Shown: positions 37,523-46,754, counted from the first letter of the stretch. The stretch: 64,000 nucleotides of DNA from Devosia sp. Leaf420 (GCF_001425445.1 NZ_LMQU01000001.1:1221-65220), one strand, 5' to 3'. Numbers and translations are program-made. Notes: generated by a model not told the origin, from the letters alone.

Positions 37523-38544
37523 TATGGCTCGGCGGGAATTGCAGTCGTGTTGAGGTGCTTCCTGATGGCATCGAAGAGCACGGACAGTGTCTGCTTCATG
37601 TCGAGATTGACGCTGTCGGCTTCGCTCAGGAGCGCGTTTGCCTTGTCCCATAGGTCCGTGGCGGAGGCAAGCCGCAACCGCGAACCGGGGCCGAAAGCGG
37701 CGTTCCGGGCTTCGTCGGCCAGCCAATCGAGAAGGATCTCGCGGGCAAAGGACATGTCCGGCCCCTGCGGATCGGCGCCGAGCGCATCGGCCAAGGCGAT
37801 CGAGACGCCAGCGGGGTGGCTCAGGGGGGATTGGAGCCAGGCGATGAGGGTACCGACGGAGGAATCCGGCGAAAGCGCCAGGGTTTCAAAGGCGCGACGG
37901 GGCCGACCGCCGGCGAGGCGTAGGGCGCGATCGAGGGTTTCGCCGTGGATATCGGGCAGGCTGCCGGTGACGACGGTGGCCACCTGCTCATCGGGCAGCG
38001 GGCGCAGCGCGATATTGTGGCAGCGGGATTTGATGGTCGGGAGAAGCTGGCCTGGGCGGTGCGACACGAGGAGGAAGGTCGTGTCGGCGGGTGGCTCTTC
38101 GAGGGTTTTGAGGAGCGCATTGGCTGCGGACGGATTGCAATCGTCGATGGAGTCGAGAATGGCGATGCGATGACCGAGGCGACCGCGCGTGTGGTGCAAG
38201 GCATCACGGAGTTCGCGGACGTCTTCGACGCGGATGATGGTGTAAAAGCCCTTGGCGTCCTTGGGACGACGACGGAGGACGAAGAGGTTTGGGTGGGACA
38301 GCGCCGTGACCTGTTCGGTCACGCGCGCGGCGCTTTCATCGCCGGTCGCCGTCAGGATGGCCGCGGCGAGTTCGAAGGCGAAGGTGGCCTTGCCAATGCC
38401 TTGCGGGCCATGCAGCATGATCGCTCCGGGTAAGCGGCGTTCAGCGACCTGCTGCAGGATCGCGGCGCGGGCGACGTCGTGGCCGATGGCCTGATGGCGC
38501 TCTTCGGGGAGCGGCAGGCCGGCAAGGGCGGCAGGATCGGTCAA
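37522..38544 (-). CDS. holB: DNA polymerase III delta-prime subunit
   Basis: 340 residues starting at TTG 38544, which overlaps the tmk stop (TTGA). The AAA+ module has [16 protein letters not shown]: the Thr/Ser after GK is Ala, as expected for the ATPase-inactive delta-prime stator. The sensor-1/switch segments [25 protein letters not shown] are typical. It is part of the clamp loader. The gap-free order tmk-holB-metG-tatD indicates one operon. An alternative start inside tmk would add an unrelated N-terminus. Confidence 0.9.
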   Translation of the reverse strand: MTDPAALAGLPLPEERHQAIGHDVARAAILQQVAERRLPGAIMLHGPQGIGKATFAFELAAAILTATGDESAARVTEQVTALSHPNLFVLRRRPKDAKGFYTIIRVEDVRELRDALHHTRGRLGHRIAILDSIDDCNPSAANALLKTLEEPPADTTFLLVSHRPGQLLPTIKSRCHNIALRPLPDEQVATVVTGSLPDIHGETLDRALRLAGGRPRRAFETLALSPDSSVGTLIAWLQSPLSHPAGVSIALADALGADPQGPDMSFAREILLDWLADEARNAAFGPGSRLRLASATDLWDKANALLSEADSVNLDMKQTLSVLFDAIRKHLNTTAIPAEP

Positions 38545-39227
38545 GCCTCGATCCCGGCATGCAATTCCGGAAAGCGCGACTGCACGACTTTCCAGATTTC
38601 CTTTTCGAGATTTTCCTCGCCCTGATCGGCGGAGAGAACCACGCAGCGATCGGTGTTGTTGCGGGCGATATCGAGGAAGCCATCGCGGAGGCGACGGTGC
38701 CAATCGAGCTCTTCCTTTTCGAAGCGGTCGCCGGTCAGGGCGAGGCCGTCTTCGATGGCGCGTTGGGCGACGCGCTTGAAAGCTAGTTCGGGATCCATGT
38801 CGAGGACAAGCGTGAGATCGGGCGTGTGACCATCGAGGGCCAGGCTTTCAAGCGCGTCGATCAGCTTGGGATCAACGCCGCCGGTGAGGCCCTGATAGGC
38901 GCGGGTGGAATCGGCGAAGCGATCGGAAATGACCCACGTGCCCTTGGCGAGATTGGGCGCGATCAACTGATGGACGTGGTCGAGACGAGCGGCAGCGAAA
39001 AGTACAGCTTCACCACCGGCGCCCCAGCTCTCGCTGCGGCCCTGGAGGATATAGGAGCGGATCGCTTCGGCTTTCGGCGTGCCGCCGGGTTCACGCGTCC
39101 GCACGGCCTCGACCGAGGCGGATGCCAGATTGCTGACCAGCCGCTTGACCTGGGTCGATTTGCCAACCCCTTCCCCACCTTCAAAGGTGATGAAGCGTGC
39201 CGGCCTGCGATTTGGCGCTTCGAGCAT
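38541..39227 (-). CDS. tmk: Thymidylate kinase
   Basis: 228 residues. P-loop FEGGEGVGKSTQVKRL (about 14-29), DR motif SDRFADSTRAYQG (about 100-112), and LID region KRVAQRAIEDGLALTGDRFEKE. It phosphorylates dTMP to dTDP. It lies downstream of dac with a repeat-rich gap (39228-39443) and overlaps holB by four bases. Confidence 0.95.
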   Translation of the reverse strand: MLEAPNRRPARFITFEGGEGVGKSTQVKRLVSNLASASVEAVRTREPGGTPKAEAIRSYILQGRSESWGAGGEAVLFAAARLDHVHQLIAPNLAKGTWVISDRFADSTRAYQGLTGGVDPKLIDALESLALDGHTPDLTLVLDMDPELAFKRVAQRAIEDGLALTGDRFEKEELDWHRRLRDGFLDIARNNTDRCVVLSADQGEENLEKEIWKVVQSRFPELHAGIEA

Positions 39228-39310
39228 GGGCTGGGTGATTCCTTGGTCGGATATCTTTTAGGTCAATGCGGGATGGGGGGAAAGGTTTTGGGACTTGGTT
39301 GAAATCCCGA

Positions 39311-39417
39311 CCCCACCTAGCCTCCCCCTGGGAGGGGGAGGAATCGGTCGGTGGCTTACGGACAGCGAGACAAACTCGGTAAGTCCCTCCCCCTATCAGG
39401 GGGAGGTTAGGTGGGGG
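39311..39417. repeat. Inverted pair of CCTCCCCCT elements
   Basis: CCCCACCTAGCCTCCCCCTGGGAGGGGGAGG and the nearly complementary CCCTCCCCCT...AGGGGGAGGTTAGGTGGGG stand as inverted arms about 40 bases apart between dac and tmk. A related single arm is at 44127-44160. It interrupts the otherwise compact operon and might form a terminator-like or RNA-stabilising hairpin. Confidence 0.75.
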
Positions 39418-39443
39418 CGAACGGCTACCTGCCTGCGGCCGGC

Positions 39444-40586
39444 TCAAAGCCAACCCAGCGCCAACTGCTTGAGCGCATCGGTGGCGCGGCGAACCAAGTC
39501 GCCCTGGGGGACGTCTTCGGCCGCGAAGAGCGGGGCGCTTTGAACGAGTTCCTTGTTGCAGAACACTTGGAGTTCGGCGACCTGCTGGCCCGCGGCGACG
39601 GGGGGCATGAGGGGACCGGTATATTTGACCTCGGCGGAGAGGCAATCGCGGGAGCCGCGGGGCAGATAGAGAGCGATTTCGCCCTTGCCGACGAGGCCGA
39701 CGCTGCCGGTTTCGCCACCATAGACATCGGCATAGGCGACGACGCTGCCATCGGGATAGGCGGCGAAGCGCTCGAATGCGCGGGTGCCCCAGGTGAGAAG
39801 CTTGCGGCCTTCTTCAGCGCGTTCGCGCATGGAGCCAAGTCCGTGGACGACGGCGACAAGGCGGCGATCGCCCTGGGCTGTCGAGATGACGGCACCATAG
39901 CCGGCAGCTTCGGTGTGGCCGGTCTTGAGACCATCAACGCCGATGCCGACTTCGATCAGCGAATTGCGGTTCGCCTGCTTGATGCCATTCCACTCCATCT
40001 CGGGTTCGGAGAAGTAATGGTAGAATTCAGGGAATTCGCGAATGAGATAGCGCCCGAGATTGGCGAGATCGCGGGCCGTCGAATATTCCTCCGGGTCCGG
40101 CAAGCCGGTAGCATTGGTGAAATGTGAGCCTTCGAGGCCGATCTGGCGGGCCAGTTCATTCATCATGCCGGCAAAGGTGCCCTCGGTGCCAGCAATGCCT
40201 TCGGCGAGGGCGATCGCGGCGTCATTACCCGACTGGATGATCACCGAGCGAATGAGATCTTCGACCGGAATCTGGGAATTGAGATCGGCGAACATGGTGG
40301 AGCCGCCGGAGGATGCGCCACCCGTGCGCCAGGCATTTTCGGAAATGAAGAAGGGATCGCTGAGCTTGATGCGGCCGGAGCGAAGCTCGTTGAAGACCAC
40401 GGCCAGGGTCATGAGCTTGGTCATGCTGGCCGGCTCGAGCCGGGCGTCCGCATCCTTTTGGAAGATCACGGTGCCGGACTCGTAATCCATCAGCACGGCA
40501 AAGCGGGCATTGGTCTCAAAGCTTGTTTGACCGAGCGCCGGGAAGACGCCAATTACAGCGATCAGCAGGGCAAGAAGCAGTCTCAC
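39444..40586 (-). CDS. dacF: D-alanyl-D-alanine carboxypeptidase (DacA/DacF type)
   Basis: 380 residues starting at GTG 40586 (AAGG upstream). Signal peptide at residues 1-19 (LLLALLIAVIGVFPALGQ). Penicillin-binding motifs: SMTK (SxxK, about 54-57), SGN (about 117-119) and KTG (about 222-224). The C-terminal PBP5-type beta domain follows (VGLVGKGEIALYLPRGSRD). It trims peptidoglycan pentapeptides. It sits 58 bases after rlpA; both are wall enzymes. The class is sure, the exact DacA/F label is not. Confidence 0.9.
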   Translation of the reverse strand: MRLLLALLIAVIGVFPALGQTSFETNARFAVLMDYESGTVIFQKDADARLEPASMTKLMTLAVVFNELRSGRIKLSDPFFISENAWRTGGASSGGSTMFADLNSQIPVEDLIRSVIIQSGNDAAIALAEGIAGTEGTFAGMMNELARQIGLEGSHFTNATGLPDPEEYSTARDLANLGRYLIREFPEFYHYFSEPEMEWNGIKQANRNSLIEVGIGVDGLKTGHTEAAGYGAVISTAQGDRRLVAVVHGLGSMRERAEEGRKLLTWGTRAFERFAAYPDGSVVAYADVYGGETGSVGLVGKGEIALYLPRGSRDCLSAEVKYTGPLMPPVAAGQQVAELQVFCNKELVQSAPLFAAEDVPQGDLVRRATDALKQLALGWL

Positions 40587-40644
40587 GGGCGATACCTTGC
40601 GTTGCGGCCGTATCGCCGGACAGAGGCGTTGGACCGACTTTGAT

Positions 40645-41688
40645 TTAATAGAGAATTATATCGCCGAGTCCAAGTTCTCGCGCCAAGTTGAGCGCATCTT
40701 CCTTGGTGGCGCCGGGCTTGAGATAGCTCAGGGTTAGGCGCGTGGCGGGATGGCCATTGACCAGCACCTGCTCTTCATCGACCGCACCGATGACGGCGAA
40801 GCGTTCGGAGAGAGCTATGGCATTGTTCTGATTGCTGAAAACGCCTAGGCCCATGCGGAAGTGACGCTGGTTGGCGTCGACGCTATTGGCCCACTCCTGC
40901 AGCGCCGATGGCTCGGTCGCCATGGCGTTCACGGCGGCGAAGGCGGAGCTGATATTGCCGTCTACCGCTTGCGGCGTTGAATCCGAATAGGAGAACAAGC
41001 CATTGAAAAAATTGGATGTTATGCCGACGAGGCTACGGTCGCTGCCGGCACTGGCAACGCGAACATTACCGGTGTCGTAATTGGCGGGGCCGGTATAGGA
41101 GGCGACCAGCATGCGGGTGTCGTCGCCTTCGAGTGGCGCCGGGCCGACATATTGGACATCGACGCTGGTCGAGCCATTGTTGACATAGCCGAGCATGGCG
41201 GCGGCTCTGTGGGATAGATCGACGATGCGGCCGGGCATGTAGGGACCGCGATCGTTGATGCGGACGACCAGCGAGCGGCCATTATCCTTATTGGTGACGC
41301 GCACATAGGACGGCAGCGGCAGCGTCGGATGCGCGCCGGTGATGGCATTGGCGGAGAAAATTTCGCCATTTGCCGTGCGGCGCCCGTGGAAATCGGAGCC
41401 ATACCAGGAGGCGGTGCCAGTGGCCTGATAGGACGGATCTTCCTGCGGCACATAGGTTTTTCCGCGGACGGTATAGGGTTTGCCGACCTGATAGCGGCCA
41501 CCGCCGCGCGGCGGATTCGGATTGTTGGTCACGCGGGGCGAAACGGCGACGCCATATTCGCTGGAGGTGAAGGCGCCGCGCTTGACTGTCGCACCGAGGC
41601 CCATGCCACCCATACAGGCAGCGAGCGAAGGGGCGAGCAAAGCACAAAGGGCGATGCCGCGGATAAGGTGGCGCCAAGTGGTCGTCAC
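40645..41688 (-). CDS. rlpA: RlpA-type septal lytic transglycosylase lipoprotein
   Basis: 347 residues from GTG 41688. A lipoprotein signal ends at the lipobox SLAAC (Cys25). The double-psi beta-barrel RlpA domain (about 95-180) is marked by ATGTASWYGSDFHGRRTANGE and VRINDRGPYMPGRIVDLS, including the catalytic Asp of NDRGP. A C-terminal SPOR domain (about 275-347, MGLGVFSNQNNAIALSERF) should bind denuded septal glycan. First gene of the rlpA-dac-tmk-holB-metG-tatD-MBL run. Confidence 0.92.
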   Translation of the reverse strand: MTTTWRHLIRGIALCALLAPSLAACMGGMGLGATVKRGAFTSSEYGVAVSPRVTNNPNPPRGGGRYQVGKPYTVRGKTYVPQEDPSYQATGTASWYGSDFHGRRTANGEIFSANAITGAHPTLPLPSYVRVTNKDNGRSLVVRINDRGPYMPGRIVDLSHRAAAMLGYVNNGSTSVDVQYVGPAPLEGDDTRMLVASYTGPANYDTGNVRVASAGSDRSLVGITSNFFNGLFSYSDSTPQAVDGNISSAFAAVNAMATEPSALQEWANSVDANQRHFRMGLGVFSNQNNAIALSERFAVIGAVDEEQVLVNGHPATRLTLSYLKPGATKEDALNLARELGLGDIILY

Positions 41689-41872
41689 GGTACTCTTTAC
41701 TCAACACGCTTGGATCAGGGCGCACGCGATAAACAGCGTACGGACAATTTTCCCTAATTTGTCATTCGGCTGGTTGAGGAGAGGTTAAGGGTGACAATTC
41801 GTTAGCTTTGAGCGCGGGTAATGTCGGACTTGGTTACTCAAATGATAATTTTGGGTTTTCCAGCCGACGCGC

Positions 41873-42433
41873 TCAATCCGGCTGGGGCTCTTTCCAATTC
41901 GTGCACTCGGCCCACTCGCGCGCGCCATCGTGGATGATGTCGAAGACGGGGTCCTTGATGTCGTAATAGGCGTCCTGATCTTCGGGGAAGAAGCAGGCGA
42001 GGCGTTGCTTGATCAGTTCATAGGCGCCGGTCGTGACCGGGTGGGCGCGAAGGTAGTCGCGCATAAGGAGCGGGAACTGCTGATTGAAGGCACCGCGCTG
42101 GCGGATGTGGATATGGGCGCGCCTCGGCGTGGTGGCGACAAAAAGGAGCTTGGCAAGATCGTGGGGGGCGAGGTCCATACCGGGAGGGCAATGGTCGGAC
42201 GTGTGTTCGCTTTGGCGGTGGCCGGTGGCGAGGAAACCGGCGGGGTCCACTTGGGTGAGATCGTCGACGGTAATCTGGATATCGATGATGTCCTTGGCGG
42301 CGAGGCCGGGGACGGCGGTTGAGCCGATATGGTGGGCGTAGGCGCCGGGTGGGCAGAGGGTGAGGAGCTCGGGTTTAAGGCGCTGGAAGTTGCGTGCCCA
42401 GGATTTTTGCGCCGGGATGATGATGATTTGCAT
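41873..42433 (-). CDS. GrpB-family protein (UPF0157)
   Basis: 186 residues. The nucleotidyltransferase-like core is AHHIGSTAVPGLAAKDIIDIQITVDD (about 33-58), where HIGST and KxIID are the family signature, and the later block is YELIKQRLA. Function is unknown. It lies alone between rlpA and the DUF1643 gene with no signal peptide; probably cytosolic. Confidence 0.85.
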   Translation of the reverse strand: MQIIIIPAQKSWARNFQRLKPELLTLCPPGAYAHHIGSTAVPGLAAKDIIDIQITVDDLTQVDPAGFLATGHRQSEHTSDHCPPGMDLAPHDLAKLLFVATTPRRAHIHIRQRGAFNQQFPLLMRDYLRAHPVTTGAYELIKQRLACFFPEDQDAYYDIKDPVFDIIHDGAREWAECTNWKEPQPD

Positions 42434-42481
42434 GTGGCCCTCCTCGTCGGATTATGCAGCACGGGAAGAAGGGAGGGGAAG

Positions 42482-42533
42482 GCCCCCTCACCCGGATTGC
42501 GGTGCAATCCGACCTCTCCCCCGAGGGAGAGGT
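42482..42533. repeat. Palindromic repeat of the CCCTCACCCG/CCTCTCCC type
   Basis: CCCCCTCACCCGGATTGCGGTGCAATCCGACCTCTCCC followed by CCGAGGGAGAGGT: two small hairpins. A second copy with another central hairpin is at 48678-48729. It lies just past the stop of the DUF1643 gene. Confidence 0.75.
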
Positions 42534-42544
42534 GCGCTGCGCGC

Positions 42545-43117
42545 TTAGGCCGGGAACGGCACGAGGGGGGTGCCGGCGCGGAGGTAGAGGGGGTGTTTGG
42601 GGGAGCCGTCGGCATTGGTGCCGAAGCACCAGAGGGTTATGCCGTCGGCGCGGAGGGTGGCAACAAGTTCGCGGCCGGCGGGGGAGAGGGCTTTGTTGAG
42701 TTTGCCGTGGCAGAGGACGACGCGCCCTGCCCCGTTGGCGGCCTGGCGGATTGCGGGGAGATTGGCGGGCGAGACGGCAATGGTGCCGGGGGCCAGAAGC
42801 GATTTTGGGTCGGTGGCGCGGTAGTCGCCGACATTGCATTTGACCATGGCGGAGAAACCTTCGCGGCGGGCGAAGGTCCATTCTCTCGCGCAGGTGGGGT
42901 CGTCCACCGTGGCATCGGCGGTGGAGGGATTCATGCCGATGAAGAGGATGTAGTTTTCCGGAAACGTTTCGCCGAGCCAGCGGCGCATGAGCTGGCGGTA
43001 GCGGCCGTCGGGGCTCATGACCGCATCGCCAGAAACCCCGGCGCCGAGGCGCAGGCGGACCTTGCCGCCGGGATCATGGGCAGCTTCCCCGCCGAGGTCT
43101 AGGCTCGTCTGGCTCAT
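42545..43117 (-). CDS. DUF1643-domain protein
   Basis: 190 residues. The start is ATG 43117, overlapping the folD stop by four bases (ATGA), which fixes it over longer upstream frames. The DUF1643 signature is [23 protein letters not shown] (about 72-94), followed by [13 protein letters not shown] and VVLCHGKLN. Family members are small cytosolic proteins of unknown role, sometimes with phage or toxin genes. Here translational coupling to folD suggests shared expression, though a functional link is not evident. Confidence 0.82.
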   Translation of the reverse strand: MSQTSLDLGGEAAHDPGGKVRLRLGAGVSGDAVMSPDGRYRQLMRRWLGETFPENYILFIGMNPSTADATVDDPTCAREWTFARREGFSAMVKCNVGDYRATDPKSLLAPGTIAVSPANLPAIRQAANGAGRVVLCHGKLNKALSPAGRELVATLRADGITLWCFGTNADGSPKHPLYLRAGTPLVPFPA

Positions 43118-44016
43118 GCGGTCAGGTCGCTCGGGGGGACGAGGCCGTTGATGAGCGAAGCGGTCGTGATGGTGTTGGCGAGGAGGCAGGCGATGGTCAT
43201 GGGGCCGACGCCGCCGGGAACGGGCGTGATGGCACCAGCGACTTCGACAGCAGAGGCGAAATGGACGTCGCCGACGAGCTTGGTCTTGCCCTCGCCCTTT
43301 TCGGGGGCGGGAACCCGATTGATGCCGACGTCGATGACGACGGCGCCGGGTTTCAGCCAATCGCCTTTGACCATTTCAGGACGGCCGACGGCGGCGACGA
43401 CGATATCGGCCTGACGGACAACATCCGCGAGGTTTTGCGTCTTTGAATGGGCGACGGTGACGGTGCAGTTGTCGCGGAGGAGCAGCTGCATCATCGGTTT
43501 GCCGACGAGATTGGAGCGGCCGATGATGACAGCGTTCTTGCCCTCGAGCTTACCGAGGTAATCACGCAGCAGCATGAGCGAGCCAAGCGGGGTGCAGGAG
43601 ACGGGACCGGGAAGACCGATCTGGACCTTGCCGACATTGGCGGGGGTGAAGCTATCGACGTCCTTCATGGGGTCGATGGCTTCGATGACTTTGTTGGGGT
43701 CGATGTGCTTTGGCACGGGGAGCTGGACGAGGATGCCGTGGACGGCCGGGTCTGCGTTGAGCTGATGGACGAGCGCAAGAAGGTCCGCTTCGGAGACGTC
43801 TTCGGGCAATTCGTGCTTATAGGAATTCATCCCGACTTCGGCGGTCTGTTTGGCCTTGTTGGACACATAGACCTGGCTCGCCGGATCGTGGCCGACGATG
43901 ACCACCGCGAGGCCGGGCGTGATGCCGTGGTCGGATTTGAGGCGCTGGACGTGGCCCGCGATACGACCGCGCAGATTCTCGGCAAAGAGTTTTCCGTCGA
44001 TGATTTTTGCGGTCAT
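43114..44016 (-). CDS. folD: Methylene-THF dehydrogenase / methenyl-THF cyclohydrolase
   Basis: 300 residues from ATG 44016 (GAGG upstream). Signatures: [23 protein letters not shown] with the catalytic Lys, [11 protein letters not shown], the Rossmann motif [18 protein letters not shown] and the C-terminal [15 protein letters not shown]. It interconverts one-carbon tetrahydrofolates, supplying formyl-THF and NADPH. A longer upstream frame is not supported. The end overlaps the DUF1643 gene. Confidence 0.96.
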   Translation of the reverse strand: MTAKIIDGKLFAENLRGRIAGHVQRLKSDHGITPGLAVVIVGHDPASQVYVSNKAKQTAEVGMNSYKHELPEDVSEADLLALVHQLNADPAVHGILVQLPVPKHIDPNKVIEAIDPMKDVDSFTPANVGKVQIGLPGPVSCTPLGSLMLLRDYLGKLEGKNAVIIGRSNLVGKPMMQLLLRDNCTVTVAHSKTQNLADVVRQADIVVAAVGRPEMVKGDWLKPGAVVIDVGINRVPAPEKGEGKTKLVGDVHFASAVEVAGAITPVPGGVGPMTIACLLANTITTASLINGLVPPSDLTA

Positions 44017-44126
44017 GCTGGCCTCGTTTTCTTGGGGATTTGGAGGCGCGGGAAGACGCTCCCGCGTTTGCGCTTGGACATAAGGGATGGTGGGGCATCC
44101 GTCCATGGTTTTGCGCGGGTTGGGTA

Positions 44127-44160
44127 CCCCCACCTAACCTCCCCCTGGTAGGGGGAGGGA
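44127..44160. repeat. Single CCTCCCCCT arm, related to 39311-39417
   Basis: ACCCCCACCTAACCTCCCCCTGGTAGGGGGAGGGA: same sequence as the arms downstream of dac, with its own small hairpin CCTCCCCCT/AGGGGGAGG. It lies upstream of folD. Confidence 0.65.
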
Positions 44161-44196
44161 CACATCGGGGAGATTAAGAGAGCGGATATAGGGCCG

Positions 44197-44264
44197 CGTC
44201 ATTCCCGCGAAAGCGGGAATCCCTCTTTTGGTGCAATGGGATTCCCGCTTTCGCGGGAATGACG
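44197..44264. repeat. 68-bp palindromic element CGTCATTCCCGC...GCGGGAATGACG
   Basis: CGTCATTCCCGCGAAAGCGGGAATCCC and its inverse flank a 14-base centre. Each arm is itself a hairpin (TTCCCGC/GCGGGAA). The outer CGTCATT resembles the ends of the 72-bp repeat family. Position: downstream of the GreA-like gene. Confidence 0.8.
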
Positions 44265-44304
44265 CCGAGGACTGGGAGGAATCTGGAGTGGTGGCGCCCT
44301 GCCC

Positions 44305-44790
44305 TCAGAGCTTGATGTCGATGATTTCGAGGTCGTGGTTTGCGAGCGTTGCAATGTCGCCGACGGATTTGCCGAGGAGGACCTGGGCGATTGGGGAGGC
44401 GTGGGAGATGGTGCCCGATTTTGGATCGGCTTCATCTTCGCCGACGATGCGGTAGGTTTCTTCGCGGCCGTCGTCGCGGGTGAAGGTGACCTGGCTGCCG
44501 AAGGTGACGGCATCGGTGGTCGTTGGGGCGGCGACCAATTGCGCTGAGCGGACGCGTTCGGTGAAGTAGCGGAAGTCGCGGAGGGGCACGGCGGATTGGC
44601 GGCGGCGCTCGTTGATGTCTTCGATCGTGTTGGCCGTTTCGAGGGCAGCGCGGGCGGATTCGATCTGAGTATGGAGGGCTTCGAGCCCGGTGTCGGTCAC
44701 GAGATTGAGGCCGGATGGAATCGGGCGATCCGGGAGGACGGATTCGGCGGCGGTTTCGGCACTTTCTTCCTTGGTGAAGGCGACGCTCAC
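44305..44790 (-). CDS. GreA/GreB-family transcription elongation factor
   Basis: 161 residues from GTG 44790 (GGAG upstream). The N-terminal coiled coil (about 30-70, LNLVTDTGLEALHTQIESARAALETANT) and the C-terminal FKBP-like domain (VTFGSQVTFTRDDGREETYRIVGEDEADPKSGTISHASPIAQVLLGKSVGD) are the GreA/B plan. The coiled coil is shorter and its tip acidic pair, needed for RNA cleavage in GreA, is not clearly placed. It may therefore be a Gre-like or Rnk-like factor binding the polymerase secondary channel rather than true GreA. Confidence 0.82.
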   Translation of the reverse strand: MSVAFTKEESAETAAESVLPDRPIPSGLNLVTDTGLEALHTQIESARAALETANTIEDINERRRQSAVPLRDFRYFTERVRSAQLVAAPTTTDAVTFGSQVTFTRDDGREETYRIVGEDEADPKSGTISHASPIAQVLLGKSVGDIATLANHDLEIIDIKL

Positions 44791-44851
44791 GGCGAACTCC
44801 GAACAATAATCTGCATGTTGCGCTTGCCACAGACGAAGCGCCCTTGTCGAC

Positions 44852-44923
44852 CGTCATTGCCCGGCCTGTCCGGGCAATCCATCACTTGGAGGCATGGACC
44901 ACCGGGACAAGCCCGGTGGTGAC
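44852..44923 (+). repeat. 72-bp double-hairpin repeat, copy 2
   Basis: Same layout and orientation as copy 1 (CGTCATTGCCCGG ... GGTGGTGACG). It is the only copy not between convergent genes: it lies in the divergent greA-like/amn region, right after the orphan terminator at 44955. Confidence 0.85.
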
Positions 44924-44954
44924 GCAGGAAAAGAATTCATGCACGCCTGGAATG

Positions 44955-45185
44955 AAAAGACCGCCCGGCACGAGTGCCGGACGGCCTTGGGGGACATAGT
45001 CCGCCGCGCTGTTGAGGGCTTGGGGGACAAGCGGCTGACCATATCCTGCTCACTGGTGCATGGGTCGTTTGCCTTGCCAGTGAACTGACTGCAAAGATGG
45101 TGGCCAAATGCGGCAAGAAAAGTGCAGCTCACCGAAGTGTGAAAGACCGGTTTACTCCCGGCCGTTCCGTTGAGAAGGTGTCATG
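44955..45185 (-). ncRNA. Candidate small RNA ending at an orphan terminator
   Basis: GGCCGTCCGGCAC and GTGCCGGGCGGTC form a 12-13-pair stem at 44959-44986, followed on the minus strand by TTTTC: a good Rho-independent terminator with no gene upstream on that strand before the divergent amn start. The preceding 100 bases hold two copies of GTCCCCCAAG and a GCCGC/GCGGC pairing, suggesting structure. The 5' end and promoter are not identified; the coordinate given is only the likely extent. It could instead be an attenuator in the greA-like leader. Confidence 0.35.
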
Positions 45186-45208
45186 CGGTGCTTATATTGA
45201 CCGGTCAA
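45170..45208 (+). promoter_or_regulatory. amn promoter with overlapping palindromic operator
   Basis: TTGAGA, 17 bases, TATATT gives a good sigma-70-type promoter (45170-45198). A perfect 12-bp palindrome TTGACCGGTCAA (45197-45208) covers the end of the -10 box and the expected start point, where a repressor would block initiation. About 40 bases to the amn ATG. Confidence 0.5.
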
Positions 45209-45246
45209 ACAGGCGCGATTCCGAAGCGCCGAAATGAGGATGTGCA

Positions 45247-46722
45247 ATGACGACACTCACCCCGCCCCGACTTGAGACGCAAAGTTTCACCGATCCGGAA
45301 GCGGCATGGGCGCGCATTGCCGAAATCTATCATCGCAACTGCAATTTCATTCGCGACCATCTCCATGGGCTGGCCAAGGGCGAGGTGCCGGCGGGGCGGG
45401 TGCGCGCCTGTTATCCGCAGGTGGAAGTGCGCTCGACGAGTTATTCCAAGCACGAAAGCACCCTGCCCTATGGCTATCTCCATACGCCGGGCATCTACCG
45501 CACCACGGTGACGGCGCCGGACCTGTTCCGGACCTATTTCCAAGAGCAGTTCACGGTGCTTCTCCGCAATCATGGCGGCACTATCGACGTGGGCGAGAGC
45601 GAGACGCCGATCCCGCTGCATTTTGCGCTGCCGCCGCATGAACATGTCGATGGCGCAGCGCTCAATGCGTTGGGGATTCCGCTGCGCGATGTGTTCGACG
45701 CACCGGACCTGACCAATACCGACGATGAAATCGCCAATGGCACTTATGTGCCGCCGCGGGGCGGGCCCTACCCGCTTTCAGCCTTTACGGCGCCGCGCGT
45801 CGACTATTCGCTGTTTCGGCTGGCCCATTATACCGGGACGGCGGCCGAGCATTTCCAGAACTTTGTGATTTTTACCAATTACCAGTTCTATATCGACGAG
45901 TTCTGCCGGGTCGCGAAGGCGTGGATGGCGGAAGGCCATGAGCACTATCAACGGTTCATCGAGCCGGGGAATGTGTCGACCGACAATATGCTGACCGGTG
46001 GCGAGGTGACGGGCAATGCGCCGCCGCGCATGCCGCAAATGCCGGCCTATCATCTTGTGGGCGATCGCGGGCGCGGGATTACCATGGTCAATATCGGCGT
46101 GGGGCCGTCTAACGCCAAGACGATCACTGACCATATCGCGGTATTGCGGCCGCATGCCTGGATCATGCTCGGGCACTGCGCGGGGCTGCGGAATAGCCAG
46201 GAGCTTGGGGACTATGTTTTGGCCCATGCCTATGTGCGCGAGGACCATGTGCTCGACGCCGATCTGCCGCTGACCGTGCCGGTGCCGGCGCTGGCGGAAG
46301 TGCAGGTGGCGCTTGAGCAGGCGGTGGAGGAGATTACCCAGACCGAGGGGATCGAGACCAAGAAGATCATGCGGACGGGGACCGTCGCGACCTTCGACAA
46401 TCGCAATTGGGAACTGCGGGATCAGGCCGAGATCGTGCGGCAATTGAGCCAATCGCGCGCGGTGGCGCTCGATATGGAAAGCGCGACGATCGCGGCGAAC
46501 GGGTTTCGGTTCAGGGTGCCCTATGGGACACTGCTCTGCGTTTCCGACAAGCCGCTGCATGGCGAATTGAAGCTGCCGGGCATGGCTTCGGATTTTTATC
46601 GGACCCAAGTGAACAAGCATCTGCAGATCGGGCTGAGGGCCATGGAGATCCTGCGGGATCAGCCGGCCGAGAGGCTGCATTCGCGGAAGCTGAGAAGCTT
46701 TGCGGAGACGGCGTTCCAGTAG
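45247..46722 (+). CDS. amn: AMP nucleosidase
   Basis: 491 residues. It splits AMP to adenine and ribose 5-phosphate. The N-terminal regulatory domain (1 to about 180) is followed by a nucleoside-phosphorylase-like catalytic domain: MVNIGVGPSNAKTITDHIAVLRPHAWIMLGHCAGLR and the C-terminal ALDMESATIAANGFRFRVPYGTLLCVSDKPLHGELKLPG, with the catalytic Asp in the last block. ATG 45247 follows GAGGA. Divergent from the greA-like gene. Controls adenylate pools; allosteric activation by ATP and inhibition by phosphate are known for the family. Confidence 0.95.
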   Translation: MTTLTPPRLETQSFTDPEAAWARIAEIYHRNCNFIRDHLHGLAKGEVPAGRVRACYPQVEVRSTSYSKHESTLPYGYLHTPGIYRTTVTAPDLFRTYFQEQFTVLLRNHGGTIDVGESETPIPLHFALPPHEHVDGAALNALGIPLRDVFDAPDLTNTDDEIANGTYVPPRGGPYPLSAFTAPRVDYSLFRLAHYTGTAAEHFQNFVIFTNYQFYIDEFCRVAKAWMAEGHEHYQRFIEPGNVSTDNMLTGGEVTGNAPPRMPQMPAYHLVGDRGRGITMVNIGVGPSNAKTITDHIAVLRPHAWIMLGHCAGLRNSQELGDYVLAHAYVREDHVLDADLPLTVPVPALAEVQVALEQAVEEITQTEGIETKKIMRTGTVATFDNRNWELRDQAEIVRQLSQSRAVALDMESATIAANGFRFRVPYGTLLCVSDKPLHGELKLPGMASDFYRTQVNKHLQIGLRAMEILRDQPAERLHSRKLRSFAETAFQ

Positions 46723-46754
46723 AGATCGTCTCGATCACGTTTTTGTTCGGATCC

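Noticed and set aside
44854..45132. 92-codon minus-strand frame through the 72-bp repeat and orphan terminator
   Set aside because: It translates the palindromic repeat itself and has a poor start context; a non-coding transcript explains the terminator better.
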